NCBI GenBank assembly: GCA_964030785.1
Contig: OZ034970.1
Coordinates: 39,694,377 to 39,758,376, forward strand
Direction of reading: 5' to 3'
DNA from: Siderastrea siderea
Lineage: Eukaryota; Cnidaria; Anthozoa; Scleractinia; Rhizangiidae
DNA: 64,000 bases
A program made the translations under genes and the position numbers. The notes under the pieces are model-generated. The model did not search any database and was not told the DNA's origin. It saw nothing but the letters and a program-made list of their open reading frames with translations. This document shows positions 43,516 through 55,184 of the stretch, piece by piece (the stretch's first letter is position 1; each line of letters opens with the position of its first letter).

Positions 43516-46500
43516 CCTCCACGTCATATATTTAAACTTTTGTGCAAGCAATATTGTATACGCAATGAAACGAATTCATTGCACTCACGCGTGACAAATT
43601 CAACGGTGATTTCAAAAGATGTTACAGTGATGATAGCGGATGTGTTGTTTCTGAGAATATTTACAAGGAATTCTTTAAACTTATAAAAAGAAATGAGTAC
43701 CTTGCAGATTTCTGATCGATTATATGACTTCATCTTTTCCTACCTTTTTACTTCCCACTTACTTAGGTATTTGTTCGCAAAAGGAATAATTTTTAATAGG
43801 CGCGAAGAAAACAGTCGATGTCAGGATCTGGACCGATATTGAGTAAAGCGTAAGTTAACCGTCTAATTTATGATCAACAAGAATTCGAAAACAGGAACAG
43901 TACAATTGAAAGCTTTGAGAGCTTACATCAAAAATTTTAATCCCTTACATTTTTGAGTGTACATCACTATACAGGACACCGCTATCTCATGGAGCCTCAA
44001 ATTATCATAATTATTGGAGTTTGCTCAAGCGCAGTTTTATCCCTTTAACTGTGATGAAATGCTTTCATAAGGGGAGGTGACAGGGGGGTTTTAACCTCCC
44101 TCTTCCCGTATGCTTTAATCTTGGTTACCGCCCTGTATTTGTTGGCTTCCGCCTCTTTGCATTTTTCCATTGCGAAATGTTGCGCGATGTTGCGTAATTC
44201 TCTCCTTTTTCTCCCACTTCCCACCACCTTGGGTATCCCGCTTCCCTCCCCTCTTCTCTCGCCTCCCGTAAACCTCCTCTCCCTTTTCTCCCGGTGTCCC
44301 CCCCATACATATATGCTTTCACCGATTAAAAGCGTTTAAACAATGCTTGTGTTACTGTTTGTTTTGCCACACACTCACCCCACAAAACCGAATTTGGAAA
44401 CCTTTTCAGTTTAATTTAAAAGTGCTGAACTGGGAGTACAAGTACCAAGAAGCAAAACAAATGACAAAAATAATTACCAAAGTTATATAACCTCAGATGT
44501 TAGCTAAAAATCTACTGAAATAGCCGGAAATATTAAGCAATATTAATGAAAATTAAGGCAATCGTTCTTTATCGCAAAGAACGATTACATAGTTTATCTC
44601 TATATTTTATTAGTGATTTTTCCAGCTGAGCAGTAATTTAGCAATATTAACGTAAACATTTGTACTATGTTTTTTTCGACGTTTTGTCCCGTTGTAAAAT
44701 TCTTGTTTGAATTTTAAAAGTTAATGTAAAGTACCTACTAAGGTATACGAAGGCTAAATACCAAAAAGCCCTGGCTTTTTCGTGCACCTCACTGGTTTAA
44801 CAGTAGACAAACCTGCAATCGAAAAATCTTCACAGTGTAATTTAATTCACCCTCTTATCTACTGTGCACAAAAGTGTGTCATTTTTCAAAAGCAACCGAC
44901 CGGTGATCACCGAGGCGAATTCTTGTTCTTCTTCTTCCTAGAAACCCCCCTTCCTTCATATGAAGGTTGTCGTGAAGCAGTAGGGTCAGCGGCTAGCAGT
45001 CAATATTGCCAAGTCAATGAGGTTATATTATAACAGAATAATTTAAAGAAACCTAATGATATTAACCAGAGAGAAAACGAAAAACACTGATGGCAAGCTT
45101 TAGGAAAAAGTCTATGAAATAAACAGGAATGAGTACTCTGTGCACTTGGGATTGAAAAGTTTTAAGACATTTTACTTGCGGCTCACTGAAGGCCACTGAA
45201 ATGCTCGCTTTATACTAAAATAATTTTTTGAACAACGAATAAAACAGTCTAGTGTAATTCATTACAGTGTGTATCCAATTCATGATCACCCTAGGAATTC
45301 GAAAACTACCAAAAGTATAGACGAACACAAAGTAAATTGCACCTATTATTTTCATTCGCCAAAATCTGTCTGAACGTCACTATACTGGATTTAATTCTGC
45401 AGTCTTCATGAAACCAAAAATATTTATAATTTCTCGAGTTCTCTCAAGTGACCCCAAGTTGTACAAGGTCTTTTTAATTTAGTTAAGATGGTAAATAAAA
45501 TGGTAAAATTCCACCATTCAAATAAAAGCTCCTGAACGGTTAAAGCGATAAGTACTGTTTTCTGTGCAATGTACATGGCTTTGTTGCAAAAAAGTGAATT
45601 TCGAAACTTTTTTTCGGCTTTTAGCTTAAAATGCTTAGGCACTGAACTTCAAAACTTTTGTTAGCTTAGAATCTACTGCACAAAATTTAAAATTCCTGTT
45701 GATAAGCATCAGAACGGCAATCCTTCTTCAACTCTATATTTTAACAGTTTAGTTTTACAGCTAAGCAATTTTTTACAGTATCATTTATTTGTGATCGATC
45801 GTTAGTATTTTAGATGTCTCATCGTGTTGTAAAATTCTCATTAAAATTTAAATTGCCTATGAACTAAAAATTTTTTTTGCACATTTTGGTAGTTCATTAT
45901 GTGTTAATTCCGAAATGGCAAGAGAAATTGAATGGCAAGAAACAAAAATCCGTTTTTCTTGCCGTTGAAAGTACCCAAAATGACCAAAATCGTGTCTCCG
46001 AAGACTGGGAACGAGTTGGCCGAGGAAGCGGGCCGTATGACGTCACAAATCGCGCAGAATGTTTGTCTCTTTGGTCTTTGTCAAGTGTTTGAGCGATGAA
46101 ACTTACATTCTCCTTGCTAATATCGATATACAATGAAAGCTACCGACGACTGAGGAAAACGCTAAGATTCAGCTCGAAGCGATTTCGAAGATGTGCAGTT
46201 TTTGGGTTTGTCGTCCGTGGATAAAGCCTAAACAACGACAACGACAATCTTGCGCGAAGCAAGATGGCGAATTGAATTGTTCTGATTGTTGGGATTGACT
46301 AACTTTCAGCTCTACTGGCTTGAGTGGCTTGAAGGAGAAGCTTCCAGAATTGAATGGTCAGTACCTTTATGTGTCAATAACGAGACATTGACGCAGCCTT
46401 GACTTTACTTCTGTTGTTCAGAGCGTCATTGTATGTACTTCAATTATTTTACTCCAACCGATATCAGACAAGCTCAAATTTACGGTGGACTTGTTTGTAA

Positions 46501-47169
46501 CTTAATTTGTTCATCTTTTCGTAGGTTTTCGCGCCAAGAGAAGTAGACTCAGTTGTTAGTTAGCGGGAAGTATTTCATACATTGAAGATAAGCATACCCA
46601 AAATTTGCTTGAAATATTACAACATGCCTAATGGCTGAGACATCAATAGTAATTTCTAAAGAGCGTGTTTTATTTATTATAATCAGCAGCTGCAAATGAT
46701 TTTCAAATGGAAGTGCAGTGCTTTTATTGTTGTAAATTCCAAGCCTTTTATGAGGGAGCGTCTCAAAGCAAATAAATAAGAATTTTTGAGTATGGTGCTC
46801 ATTTGTGGTCTTTTAATCCACCTGGAGGTGCTATGAGGATGATGACTGTGATAAATAAAGGTGGACATTGTATGATACGCGTGCAAACTCAGACTAGTGT
46901 GACTTCAGCTTTGTCCTTGTAATAATCCATCGCTTCTGGCGACATGAACTGGTTTGAGTAATTGCCTACACAATATTAGACCAGCTGAGATTTTTGTCCT
47001 TCTGTTCAGCAATTTGCTTGAGGATTTTGGTTCATACCAATTTTGTGGAAACGTGCTATGGCAGGTGAGAGCTAGTGTGCTGAGTTCTTACTGGCTTTAT
47101 GTGATCACTTATACTTTCATAATGCTGGTCTCATGTAAATAAACTTAACCATACCTGTCCAGTTATACT

Positions 47170-47280
47170 GGCCCCAGTTGTTCAAAAGTTGGATAGGGCT
47201 ATCCACCGGATAAATCTCTATCCAGTGGATAAGGCAATTGGTTTCCCTAACACTTATCCACCTTTTGATCAACTGGGGCC
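47170..47280. mobile_element. Small hairpin MITE
   Basis: GGCCCCAGTTGTTCAAAAG and CTTTTGATCAACTGGGGCC are inverted ends; the interior is made of GGATAA/TTATCC motifs. It is nested in the 3.4-kb TTAA element. Confidence 0.8.
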
Positions 47281-47869
47281 TGGTCTGAGCTCCCTTGGTA
47301 TACTGGTCTTATATGACAATAACGCCCTTGGAAGTGCCATTTTCATTGAACCATACACCCATTCCGATTCCATGAAGTATAGCAGAAATCAGTGTCAAGT
47401 AGGAATTGCCCTCTTTGTGTTTCATTTTTTTTTTAATTTAAGGTGGGGGGGGGGGTGGGGATGGGTTAAGGCAGCTACTCTCCCAGTACACTGTACACAT
47501 TACGCATGCATGTATTAGCCTTTTTTGTTGTTAAGAGATATGCTCTTCAGTTACAAATGTCTAAGAGTCTGTGTCCGATCAAGCTCGCATAAACCTTTGA
47601 ATTCTCGCAAGACTCTCGTGTCTGCATCAGGCTTCCGCTACGTAACCATGCATGCCACTATTAATGTTTGAAGATATGTATTTTACTATCTTGGGCACTT
47701 ATTTAGTAACAGAACCCCCCTTTGTTACCAGTGTTTTTACACTGATGGGGCTATCCTGTGTATTTACCATTATTATTATTAAAGCAGTACAAGACGTTTA
47801 TAAGCTATGTCCCTAAACAGCATGCATAGGGCGGGAACGTAGCCTATGCAGCTAATTTTTGGAAAAAAA

Positions 47870-47948
<79 letters not shown>
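47870..47948. repeat. (ATT)n microsatellite
   Basis: About 26 uninterrupted trinucleotides. Confidence 0.95.
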
Positions 47949-47949
<1 letters not shown>

Positions 47950-49431
47950 AAATTAAAGTTGGAGAGCGAGATCGAAAAGGCCCATTTTGAAACCTCATTA
48001 TTGTTTTTCTGTTGGCTATTTTAGGTGGCTTGTGTGGTAGCTTTCTTGGGTACAGGGAATGAGTCAAGAAGAGACTGAGACAATTCAGTGTGTGAGGAAT
48101 TTCCAATACAAAGCCTGCCACAAAATTAAATAATGGGAAATGAAGAACACATATTTTCATTGCCCTTCAGTAATAAAAATGATTAAATAACTTATGCCAT
48201 AAATTCAAATTAAACCTACATCACCAACACTGTGCTGCAGGAGGGTCAATTAGACGGTGTTACGTGTGGTATGTGAAATTTCATATTATATGGTCCTCTT
48301 GAGATAACAGGAGGAGGGTCAACAAGAAGAGAGGCACAAATCTGTTTGAAATGTGTGGTGTTTAAAGAGGGCCACATAAATCAAATGCAGTGGAAGCAGA
48401 GTGACTTGCAATAAAAATTATCAATGCTGAGCTGAACTGCTCCCTTTTATTTGACGAAACATGTACACGAGGGATTTATAAATATTCCTATAGCTATCTC
48501 TGATTACCTAAAACGTGTTGTCTCGTCGTCGGTCAAGTCAGTTCCGTTCATTGTTATCCCTTCAAACTCTATGGTGAACATCCAGTTTGAGAAACGTATT
48601 GCATGTGGTTTCCAAGAAAACGGAAATGTAAACAAAACGTTATAGCACAGTTATGTGTTGTAGATCTTGGATGCTTTTAGGTAATAGTGGCCAGATGCAT
48701 AAAGCAATAGTTTTGTGGCCAAATATTGAAAACCTTCTTTATCTCGATCTTTAATCTTGAATTGTGATAATTGCTACTAGTAGAACTAATCCAACAGTGG
48801 CAGAAGTTACATATAATAACGCGACATTCAAATGCTGCGGCTTTTCCGAGAAGCAGCTCTGTAATGCGGGTCGAAACGAATTCTTACCGAGTCGAACACG
48901 GTTCAAATGAGTCCGCCTCTCTCCCTAATTCGTTTCCTTTTGAGAAACGACACACACATCAGTGCTCTCATTGTGCGAATCCTGCCAAAGTAATTTCTCT
49001 TCTGGAAACCCTCTTGTCAGCCATATTAACACTCTTGTCTTCTGCACGATTTGTGACGTCACAGCCTTGTAATGCGACCGTTTTGGCCGAGCGCAAAATG
49101 GAGACACATTTCGGGTGCCAAACTCGAACTTTGCGCCTGGAAAAATGTCCCATGCAAAGGGCTCTACTCAGCAAAACTTACATTTTTAGACTGAGGGAGT
49201 CATAAACTATCATATTTAGGAGAAAAAATTTTTAGTTCATGGGCACTTTAAATTAACTACTATACTTACAAAGGCCTAACAAGGCTGTTACTGAAAAGCT
49301 CCGGCTTCTTCGTGTACCTCAGTGAGTTAATAGGAAGCAAACCTGCAACCGAGAAAATTTCACAATGATATTTCATTTGTTCAATTATTTATCGTCTATA
49401 TAATTGTGATATTCCAAAAGCGAGGGATACG

Positions 49432-49846
49432 TAGTCACGGAGAAAAGTTGGGAAGGAACTAGCTGTTGAAAGCAGTGCCAAGATTTTAGGAATTACGTTG
49501 TCTTACGATCTCAAGTGGAACATTAACGTGAATGAGACTATCAAAAAAGCAAATAAGCGTGTGAATTTTTTGGTCCTTCTTAAGAGAGCCGGCGTGAGCT
49601 GCAAAGACATTGTCAACTTCTACTGTACAGTAATAAGACCCGTTCTTGAATATTGCTCGCCAATTTTCCACCATAGTCTGCCTGACTATCTTTAATAGTA
49701 GTATACGTTACCAATAAAATTGTAAATAGATCATAAATCATAAATTGTAAATTGTAAAATTGTAAATAGATGTATCATATTTGTAACATATTGTAAATAA
49801 TTATGCAATTCAGCCTGCTGGCTGCCATTTAATTGTTTCTAATAAA
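49432..49846 (+). pseudogene. LINE reverse-transcriptase 3' fragment
   Basis: The frame at 49498-49695 encodes DLKWNINVNETIKKANKRVN..LLKRAGV...FYCTVIRPVLEYCSPIFH, the thumb region common in CR1/L2-type and related non-LTR retrotransposons, and ends at a stop. A 3' UTR of repeated TAAATTGTAAA and an AATAAA follows, then a CCTA-rich tail. The 5' part is missing. It interrupts the 1.26-kb repeat at about 49430. Confidence 0.75.
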
Positions 49847-49922
49847 CCTACCTACCTACCTACCTACCGACCGACCTACCTACCTACCTACCTACCTACC
49901 CACCCACCCACCCACCCACCCA
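49847..49922 (+). repeat. (CCTA)n/(CCCA)n tail of the LINE
   Basis: CCTA units change to CCGA and then CCCA units. Short tandem tails are typical of some non-LTR elements. Confidence 0.85.
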
Positions 49923-50219
49923 CAGGGCATATGTGATATGGAATATTGCTGTATTAAATAATTATCTAGAATACTGTTTAGATGATAACCATACAGTAAA
50001 TTTATCTTTCCAAAGTACTAGCATGCATGTCTTTCATGCTGTGGTGTCCATAAAATGCTGTGTTACATTTTGTAATGCCTTCATTTTTGTAAAATAAGAA
50101 CCTATTGAAAATTTTAGTCTAAATAGGTTCTTATGAAAAGGGGGTTTAAAATAAAAATTTTACCCTAACAGGTTCTTAAATTTTAGGTTCTTATACGCGG
50201 GTTTTTACTGTATAAAACG

Positions 50220-50741
50220 CCCAGGGGGGTACTCCAAGTGTCAAATGACGGGGATGATCGAATGGGGGCAAAAATCAAAACCCAAAAAAAATCCCTAAAC
50301 AAAGATTAACCCCAAAAAATCCCATGCCGAATTTCCGAGCCTTAAAAAATCCCAGAAAGGCTTAAATGATATAACACGAAAAAACCCCCTAGAAATTGAA
50401 TGTTTGTGTTTGGTTATATTCATGATACCAGCTAATTTTATCTTTTCCTCATCTGGTAGTCATTCTAACAACACTCGGGACACCCAAGAACATCTTCTGT
50501 TTCAACAATAACATTATGAATGACAACTCTAAATAAGACCACCCGGGCAAGAACAAGTTTGGTTGTACTTTATTTGCAGAACTACATGGCCGGGATACGC
50601 GGGCACTACCACGAAACTTCTGATTGCCAAATTTTCCTGCCCAAAAAAATCCCGGAATCAAAAATTTCAAACCCAAAAAAATCCTTCGATCATCCTCGTC
50701 ATTTGAAATCCGGAGTACCCCCCCCCCCCTCCCCTCCTGGG
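50220..50741. mobile_element. MITE with exact 8-bp duplication
   Basis: The ends CCCAGGGGGGTACTCC and GGAGTACCCC...CTCCTGGG pair, and ATAAAACG occurs at 50212-50219 and 50742-50749. Intact units of the host repeat show the uninterrupted ATAAAACGTG, confirming the boundaries. The 8-bp target fits hAT. Confidence 0.85.
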
Positions 50742-51454
50742 ATAAAACGTGTTGTGCTAAAAGCAAGCCATGCGGGGTCACGGAGAACAGTTGAGGTGTT
50801 ATATTGGAACTGAACAAATCAAATTAAGGTGGTCTTCCACTCAAAAATGGTGATGTTCGGTTACAAAAGTCACTTTTTTTAAAAAACACTTGAGATTGCT
50901 GTCTTGAAATAATCTCAGTCGATTTGCAGCATTAAAGCAGTAAAATTTCAGATCAGTAATCGGCAGTATGTGACTTTTCCTATAGCAACGGCCATAGCAA
51001 CAATTGTTTACTTTTATTAAATGCTCAAAAAACAAACCTCAATAAGAACACTCCCCCCCCCTCCACGTCTCTCTGTGAAATGACATCTAGTACTACTGTG
51101 GAGAAAAACCTGACTGAGGAGAGAGTCCTGGGGTCCAAGTTTTAGCCGACAAAACACGACCCAAATCTCATAGAAACGATGGCTTTTGCATGGAATTACC
51201 ATTCAGCATGTATTTTAGTGTGGCAACTTGAATTTGACAATAGTTTTAGGATAATGACAGACGGATAAACTGTCTAGAATCTGTTCCCTTATCTTTAAGA
51301 CCGTTTTTCTCAAATTACAGAATTTCTTGGAATAAAGGAACTCTTTAAAAATGATATCTCCCTTACATTTTAACCTATTGTTCTGAAATTTTCGTCAATA
51401 TTAAAGCACCTTTTTCTTGGTGTAGTATTAGTATTAGTATTTTATAAACCTCAA

Positions 51455-51986
51455 AAACCTCAAAAATTGGCCACTTTTCCTTCATTCGATTTTAAATTTA
51501 TTTTTATTTTCCAGAACATGAGGTAACAGGAAATAATTATAGCAAAAAGAATCAGACACGTAATGAGACGTATTTCAAACCTACATACAGTTTTTTAGGC
51601 TCATAACACCAAGAAAAAGGTTTTTTTCAAGATCCTTTAACCTACTAGCACCTATAACTTTTATTTTGACTAATTAATTAAATAGGTATAGATCTCCCTA
51701 CTGCTTAACTTAAGGATACATGTTCACAATAGCATTTTACAATAATATTTTCTGCCACTTTCTGTAATGAAAAGTTTCTTTCATATTCTTTTTTGCAATA
51801 CAAAGCTCTAGCTTTCGAATTTGTATTGTTTTGGCTTTCAGTAAGGATAACGATGGCTTGATATTTTTGTTAGTTTAGGGAAATATACCATTTATATATG
51901 CCGTAACAAAAATATCAAGCCATCGTTATCCTTACTGAAAGCCAAAACAATACGAATGAAGGAAAACTGGCCAATTTTTGAGGTTT
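51455..51986. repeat. Compound foldback with exact 50-bp inner arms
   Basis: Inner arms 51823-51872 and 51904-51953 are exact over 50 bp. Outer arms 51455-51488 and 51953-51986 match at 33 of 34. On the right the two arms are contiguous; on the left 334 bp separates them. Confidence 0.88.
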
Positions 51987-52095
51987 ATTGCACAGTCATG
52001 CTATTTATGTACACATTAGAGTTGGTTTGATGCTTTTCCAATCGTGCATTAGTGAGTTATCGTTTTTACCATGAACATCACTTTTTCTAACTTAA

Positions 52096-52753
52096 GGACG
52101 TTCGCGCGAAAAACTTCTACAATACAGATTTTTTTCAGTTTTTGGCTACAGTCATATAATGAGTTACTTATGTCAGAAATGGAAAAAAATTGGGGGGTCA
52201 CCGAGTTCGTTTTCGAAATAAAGCGCGTCAAAAACTACCCCAATTTTGACAAATCGACCCTCCTAACTCGACATGGCCTCAGTGCTTAGTAGTTGACAAA
52301 TATTTAAAATGATTTGCTGTAGACCCACTTTCTTAGTCAAATTTTACTTTAAGTGGGTCTGTTAAGTAAATAATTTGAACCGGTTCATCCTTTTAGTTAA
52401 ACTCAACTTCTAAGATGAGCTTTAACGAACACCGTGCAGCTTCAATAATAGTAGAATTCGATGATGCCAGGGCAGAAAAGTTGAAAAAAATCAAACTTCT
52501 ACAATACAGATTTTCTTTAATTTTTCACAAAACGTAGATAATCGACAAAGAAAGTGATCTATCAAAAGAAGATATGGGGTCACCGAACATTTAAGAGAGT
52601 TAAACCCGTGCATAGATATTAAAGTCCCCACTAGCGCTATATATTTCCACATTTCTTCAACAGCGCGCACGCTCAATACATGACGTGGCATGACATCACG
52701 AAGTGAATTGCGTGCGCAGTAAGGATGCGCAGAAACAATTGGCGCGAACGTCC
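52096..52753. mobile_element. Nested TTAA element, GGACGTTCGCGC ends
   Basis: GGACGTTCGCGC and GCGCGAACGTCC are perfect inverted ends flanked by TTAA (52092-52095, 52754-52757). CTTCTACAATACAGATTTT occurs twice inside (52112 and 52498). A relative lies at 31216-31590. Confidence 0.82.
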
Positions 52754-54760
52754 TTAAGAGGCTAGTTAATCATTAACTATCATGACATGTGACCTGAAAA
52801 GACTCATATTGAAGTCAGGGCGTGAAGCCCTATAAAATGATGGTAGAAGTTTCCCACAAAGTTCTGTCCTAAAAAATTCATTTTTTGAGTGGTAGACCAC
52901 CTTAAAGAAACCGAATGATAACCAGAAAGAAAATGGAGAAAACTGAAGGCAAGCCTTTCGAGAAGTCTTAAAATCATAGCTAAAATATGTACATTTTTTT
53001 TGATCGATTATATGACTTCAATGTTTCATGTCTTTTTACTTGACATTCATTCTAACAGAAATTATGTGTAAAAAGACAAGCGAGCAGTCGATGTTAGGAT
53101 GTGTAAAACCTGGCCCATGTAAAGCGATTTTTCTTATTCTGTGGAATGATGAGATCCTGGAGTGATACCAGTCGAATAATCCTCGCTTTCTTTATTCTTC
53201 AGGAGGTGAGGGCGAAGTCTCTCAAGCTAAAATACTAGCATTCCGAAAGTCTTTAAAATCATAAACAGAAATGTGTACCTTGCAGAATTCTGATCGATAA
53301 TATGACTTCTGTCAACTTTTCATATCTTTTTACTTACCACTCACTCAAATGCTCACTTTTAACAGAAATTATTTGTAAACAGCTTAAAGAACACTAGAAC
53401 GGCAATCCCTCTGCAACTCTATATTTTATGAATTGAATTTTACAGCTAAGCAATGATTTATCACTCACATTTGTGATCTAGTTAAGTATTTTAAATGTCG
53501 CGCCCTGTTGTAAAGTTGTCATAAGAATTGAAATTAACAGTTCTACTTACTAAGGCCTAAGAAAACTTCCGAAAAGCTCTGCCTTCTCCGTGTACCTCCG
53601 GTGGGCTGACAGAAACCAGACCTGTAAGGAAGAAAACATTTCACAATCATATTTAATTATTCTGTCACCTATCGTCCACATATAAAACGTGTTTTGCTAA
53701 AAGCAAGCGATGCGGGGTCACAGAGAACAGTTGAGGTGTTATATTGGAACTGAACAAATCAAATTAAAGAAACCGAATGATAACCAGAAAGAAAATGGAG
53801 AAAACTGAGGGACAAGCCTTTCGAGGAAGTCTTGCCTTGCAAGGTACAAAACTGTGTAACTTGCAGAATTCTGATCGATAATATGACTTCAACTTTTGAT
53901 ATCTTTTTCCTTACCGCTCACTCAAATGCTCACTTTTAACAGAAATTATTTGTAAAAAAACAAGAACACAGTCGATGTCAGAATCTGTATCAAGACTAGG
54001 TGAAGCGTAATTTAATGTTGAATTTATGATCAACAGGAACTCGAAAACACGTAGAGTACAATTAAAAGCTCTAAAACCTACGTCAATAAGTCATTATACA
54101 TGCAGGATTCCGCAATCTCATGAAACCTCAAATTATCATAATTTTTGGGTTCTCTCAAGCGCGGTTTTTTTTAGTTCTTCCATTGTGATACAAAAAAGTT
54201 GGGCCATTGAAGGCGATTCTTCTAAGTCTGTAATGCAATCCTAAAGTAATATCACTCAAATAATCCATTTTCAGTATTTATTCTTCAGGAGGTGAGGGGT
54301 GGAGTTCTCCCAAGCTATAATGCCAGCATTCAAATATAAACTATTGAGTTAACTTTCAGGGTCGTAACCAGGTATATGGGATCAGGGATCACAGCCTCGG
54401 GATCGGGATCATGGACCCGGGATCCCGGGTCACAAGTGATGGGATCCGGATCAGCCAATTTTTTTTTGTCTTGGAGGGGATCAAGGATCGATCGCTTTTT
54501 AGAGACTTTATTCTTTATGAGAAACAAGAATATTCCGTTTTGCAAGGAAAAAGGCCTCTTTTCAGGACTATTGAAAAAGTTTTTAACCCTTATACTTCAA
54601 TTCTTTTACGTTTCCGTCACGAAATCAGCTGTTTAAAGTTTTTCTCGCTCGTATTTCATGTTGCATAACTTTGCGGTTTCCGCTTTGTCGGACTCTCTGA
54701 GAAATCGGATACTTGCTTATCGGTACCATGCGTTCATGATGCGGGATTGACTATGGACAA

Positions 54761-55184
54761 CAGGGTCTGGAAGGGGGGGTCCTGATCCCGCATTCCCGCT
54801 CCTTTTTGAGGAGAATCCCGCATCCCGCCCTTTTTTCATCGCTATCCCGAATACCGTTTTTTCTTTCCCAAAAATACGTTAAAAAAGACTAATTTCTGCA
54901 AAAGCTAGTAAATTTAAGATGCAGATTGGCCCTTTTGATTGATATTTTGCGCTCGCCTGGCTGATTCGCTTTTGCCGCTAGAACGTTTACTTGGGTTGTG
55001 ACGATTTCCCGAATTCCCGACAGACAAGCCAAAAAATCCCGCATCCCGTGCCCAAATTTTGGTGAATCCCGCTTCCCTGGCAGCAGTCAAATCCCGAATC
55101 CCGTCAAGATATTTTGCGTTTTCCCGAATCCCGCACCGTATTTTGGTCATATCCCGGATCCCGAGAATACCCTTCCAGACCCTG
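54761..55184. mobile_element. 424-bp MITE in the start exon
   Basis: Ends CAGGGTCTGGAAGGG and CCCTTCCAGACCCTG are perfect 15-bp inverted repeats, with the 6-bp duplication GGACAA at 54755-54760 and 55185-55190. The interior is filled with ATCCCGAATCCCG-type motifs. It separates the ATG from the rest of exon 1. Confidence 0.88.

Larger units (their letters stand above)
45852..49247. mobile_element. 3.4-kb TIR element with TTAA target
   Basis: ATTGCCTATGAACTAAAAA and TTTTTAGTTCATGGGCACT are diverged inverted ends flanked by TTAA (45848-45851, 49248-49251). Related sequence, including TGACGTCACAAATCG and GTGTCTCC, continues in opposite orientation several hundred bases into each end. It sits within one unit of the 1.26-kb repeat, whose two halves rejoin correctly. 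No transposase frame was found; TTAA targets fit piggyBac or Kolobok. Confidence 0.65.
50828..52901. mobile_element. 2.07-kb non-autonomous TIR element with TTAA target
   Basis: Ends GGTGGTCTTCCACTCAAAAA and TTTTTGAGTGGTAGACCACC match at 19 of 20 positions, flanked by TTAA (50824-50827, 52902-52905). The intact host unit reads CAAATTAAAGAAACC, the empty site. There is no transposase frame. It contains a foldback (51455-51986) and a second TTAA element. Confidence 0.85.
42110..53388. repeat. Diverged part of a ~1.26-kb tandem array
   Basis: Anchor phrases of the intact units at 60.4-62.4 kb recur in order: TTCGTGTACCTCAGTGG-type at 42211, 44776 and 49305; AACGGCAATCC at 45712; TTGCAGATTTCTGATCGAT-type at about 43705 and 53282; GCGGGGTCACGGAGAACAGT at 50772; AACCGAATGATAACC at 52911. 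After subtracting the mobile elements, the spacing returns to roughly 1.0-1.3 kb. Nothing in it looks coding. Confidence 0.7.

Noticed and set aside
47852..48160. 102-codon minus frame with a long Asn run
   Set aside because: The Asn run is translation of an ATT microsatellite; the flanks show no coding features.
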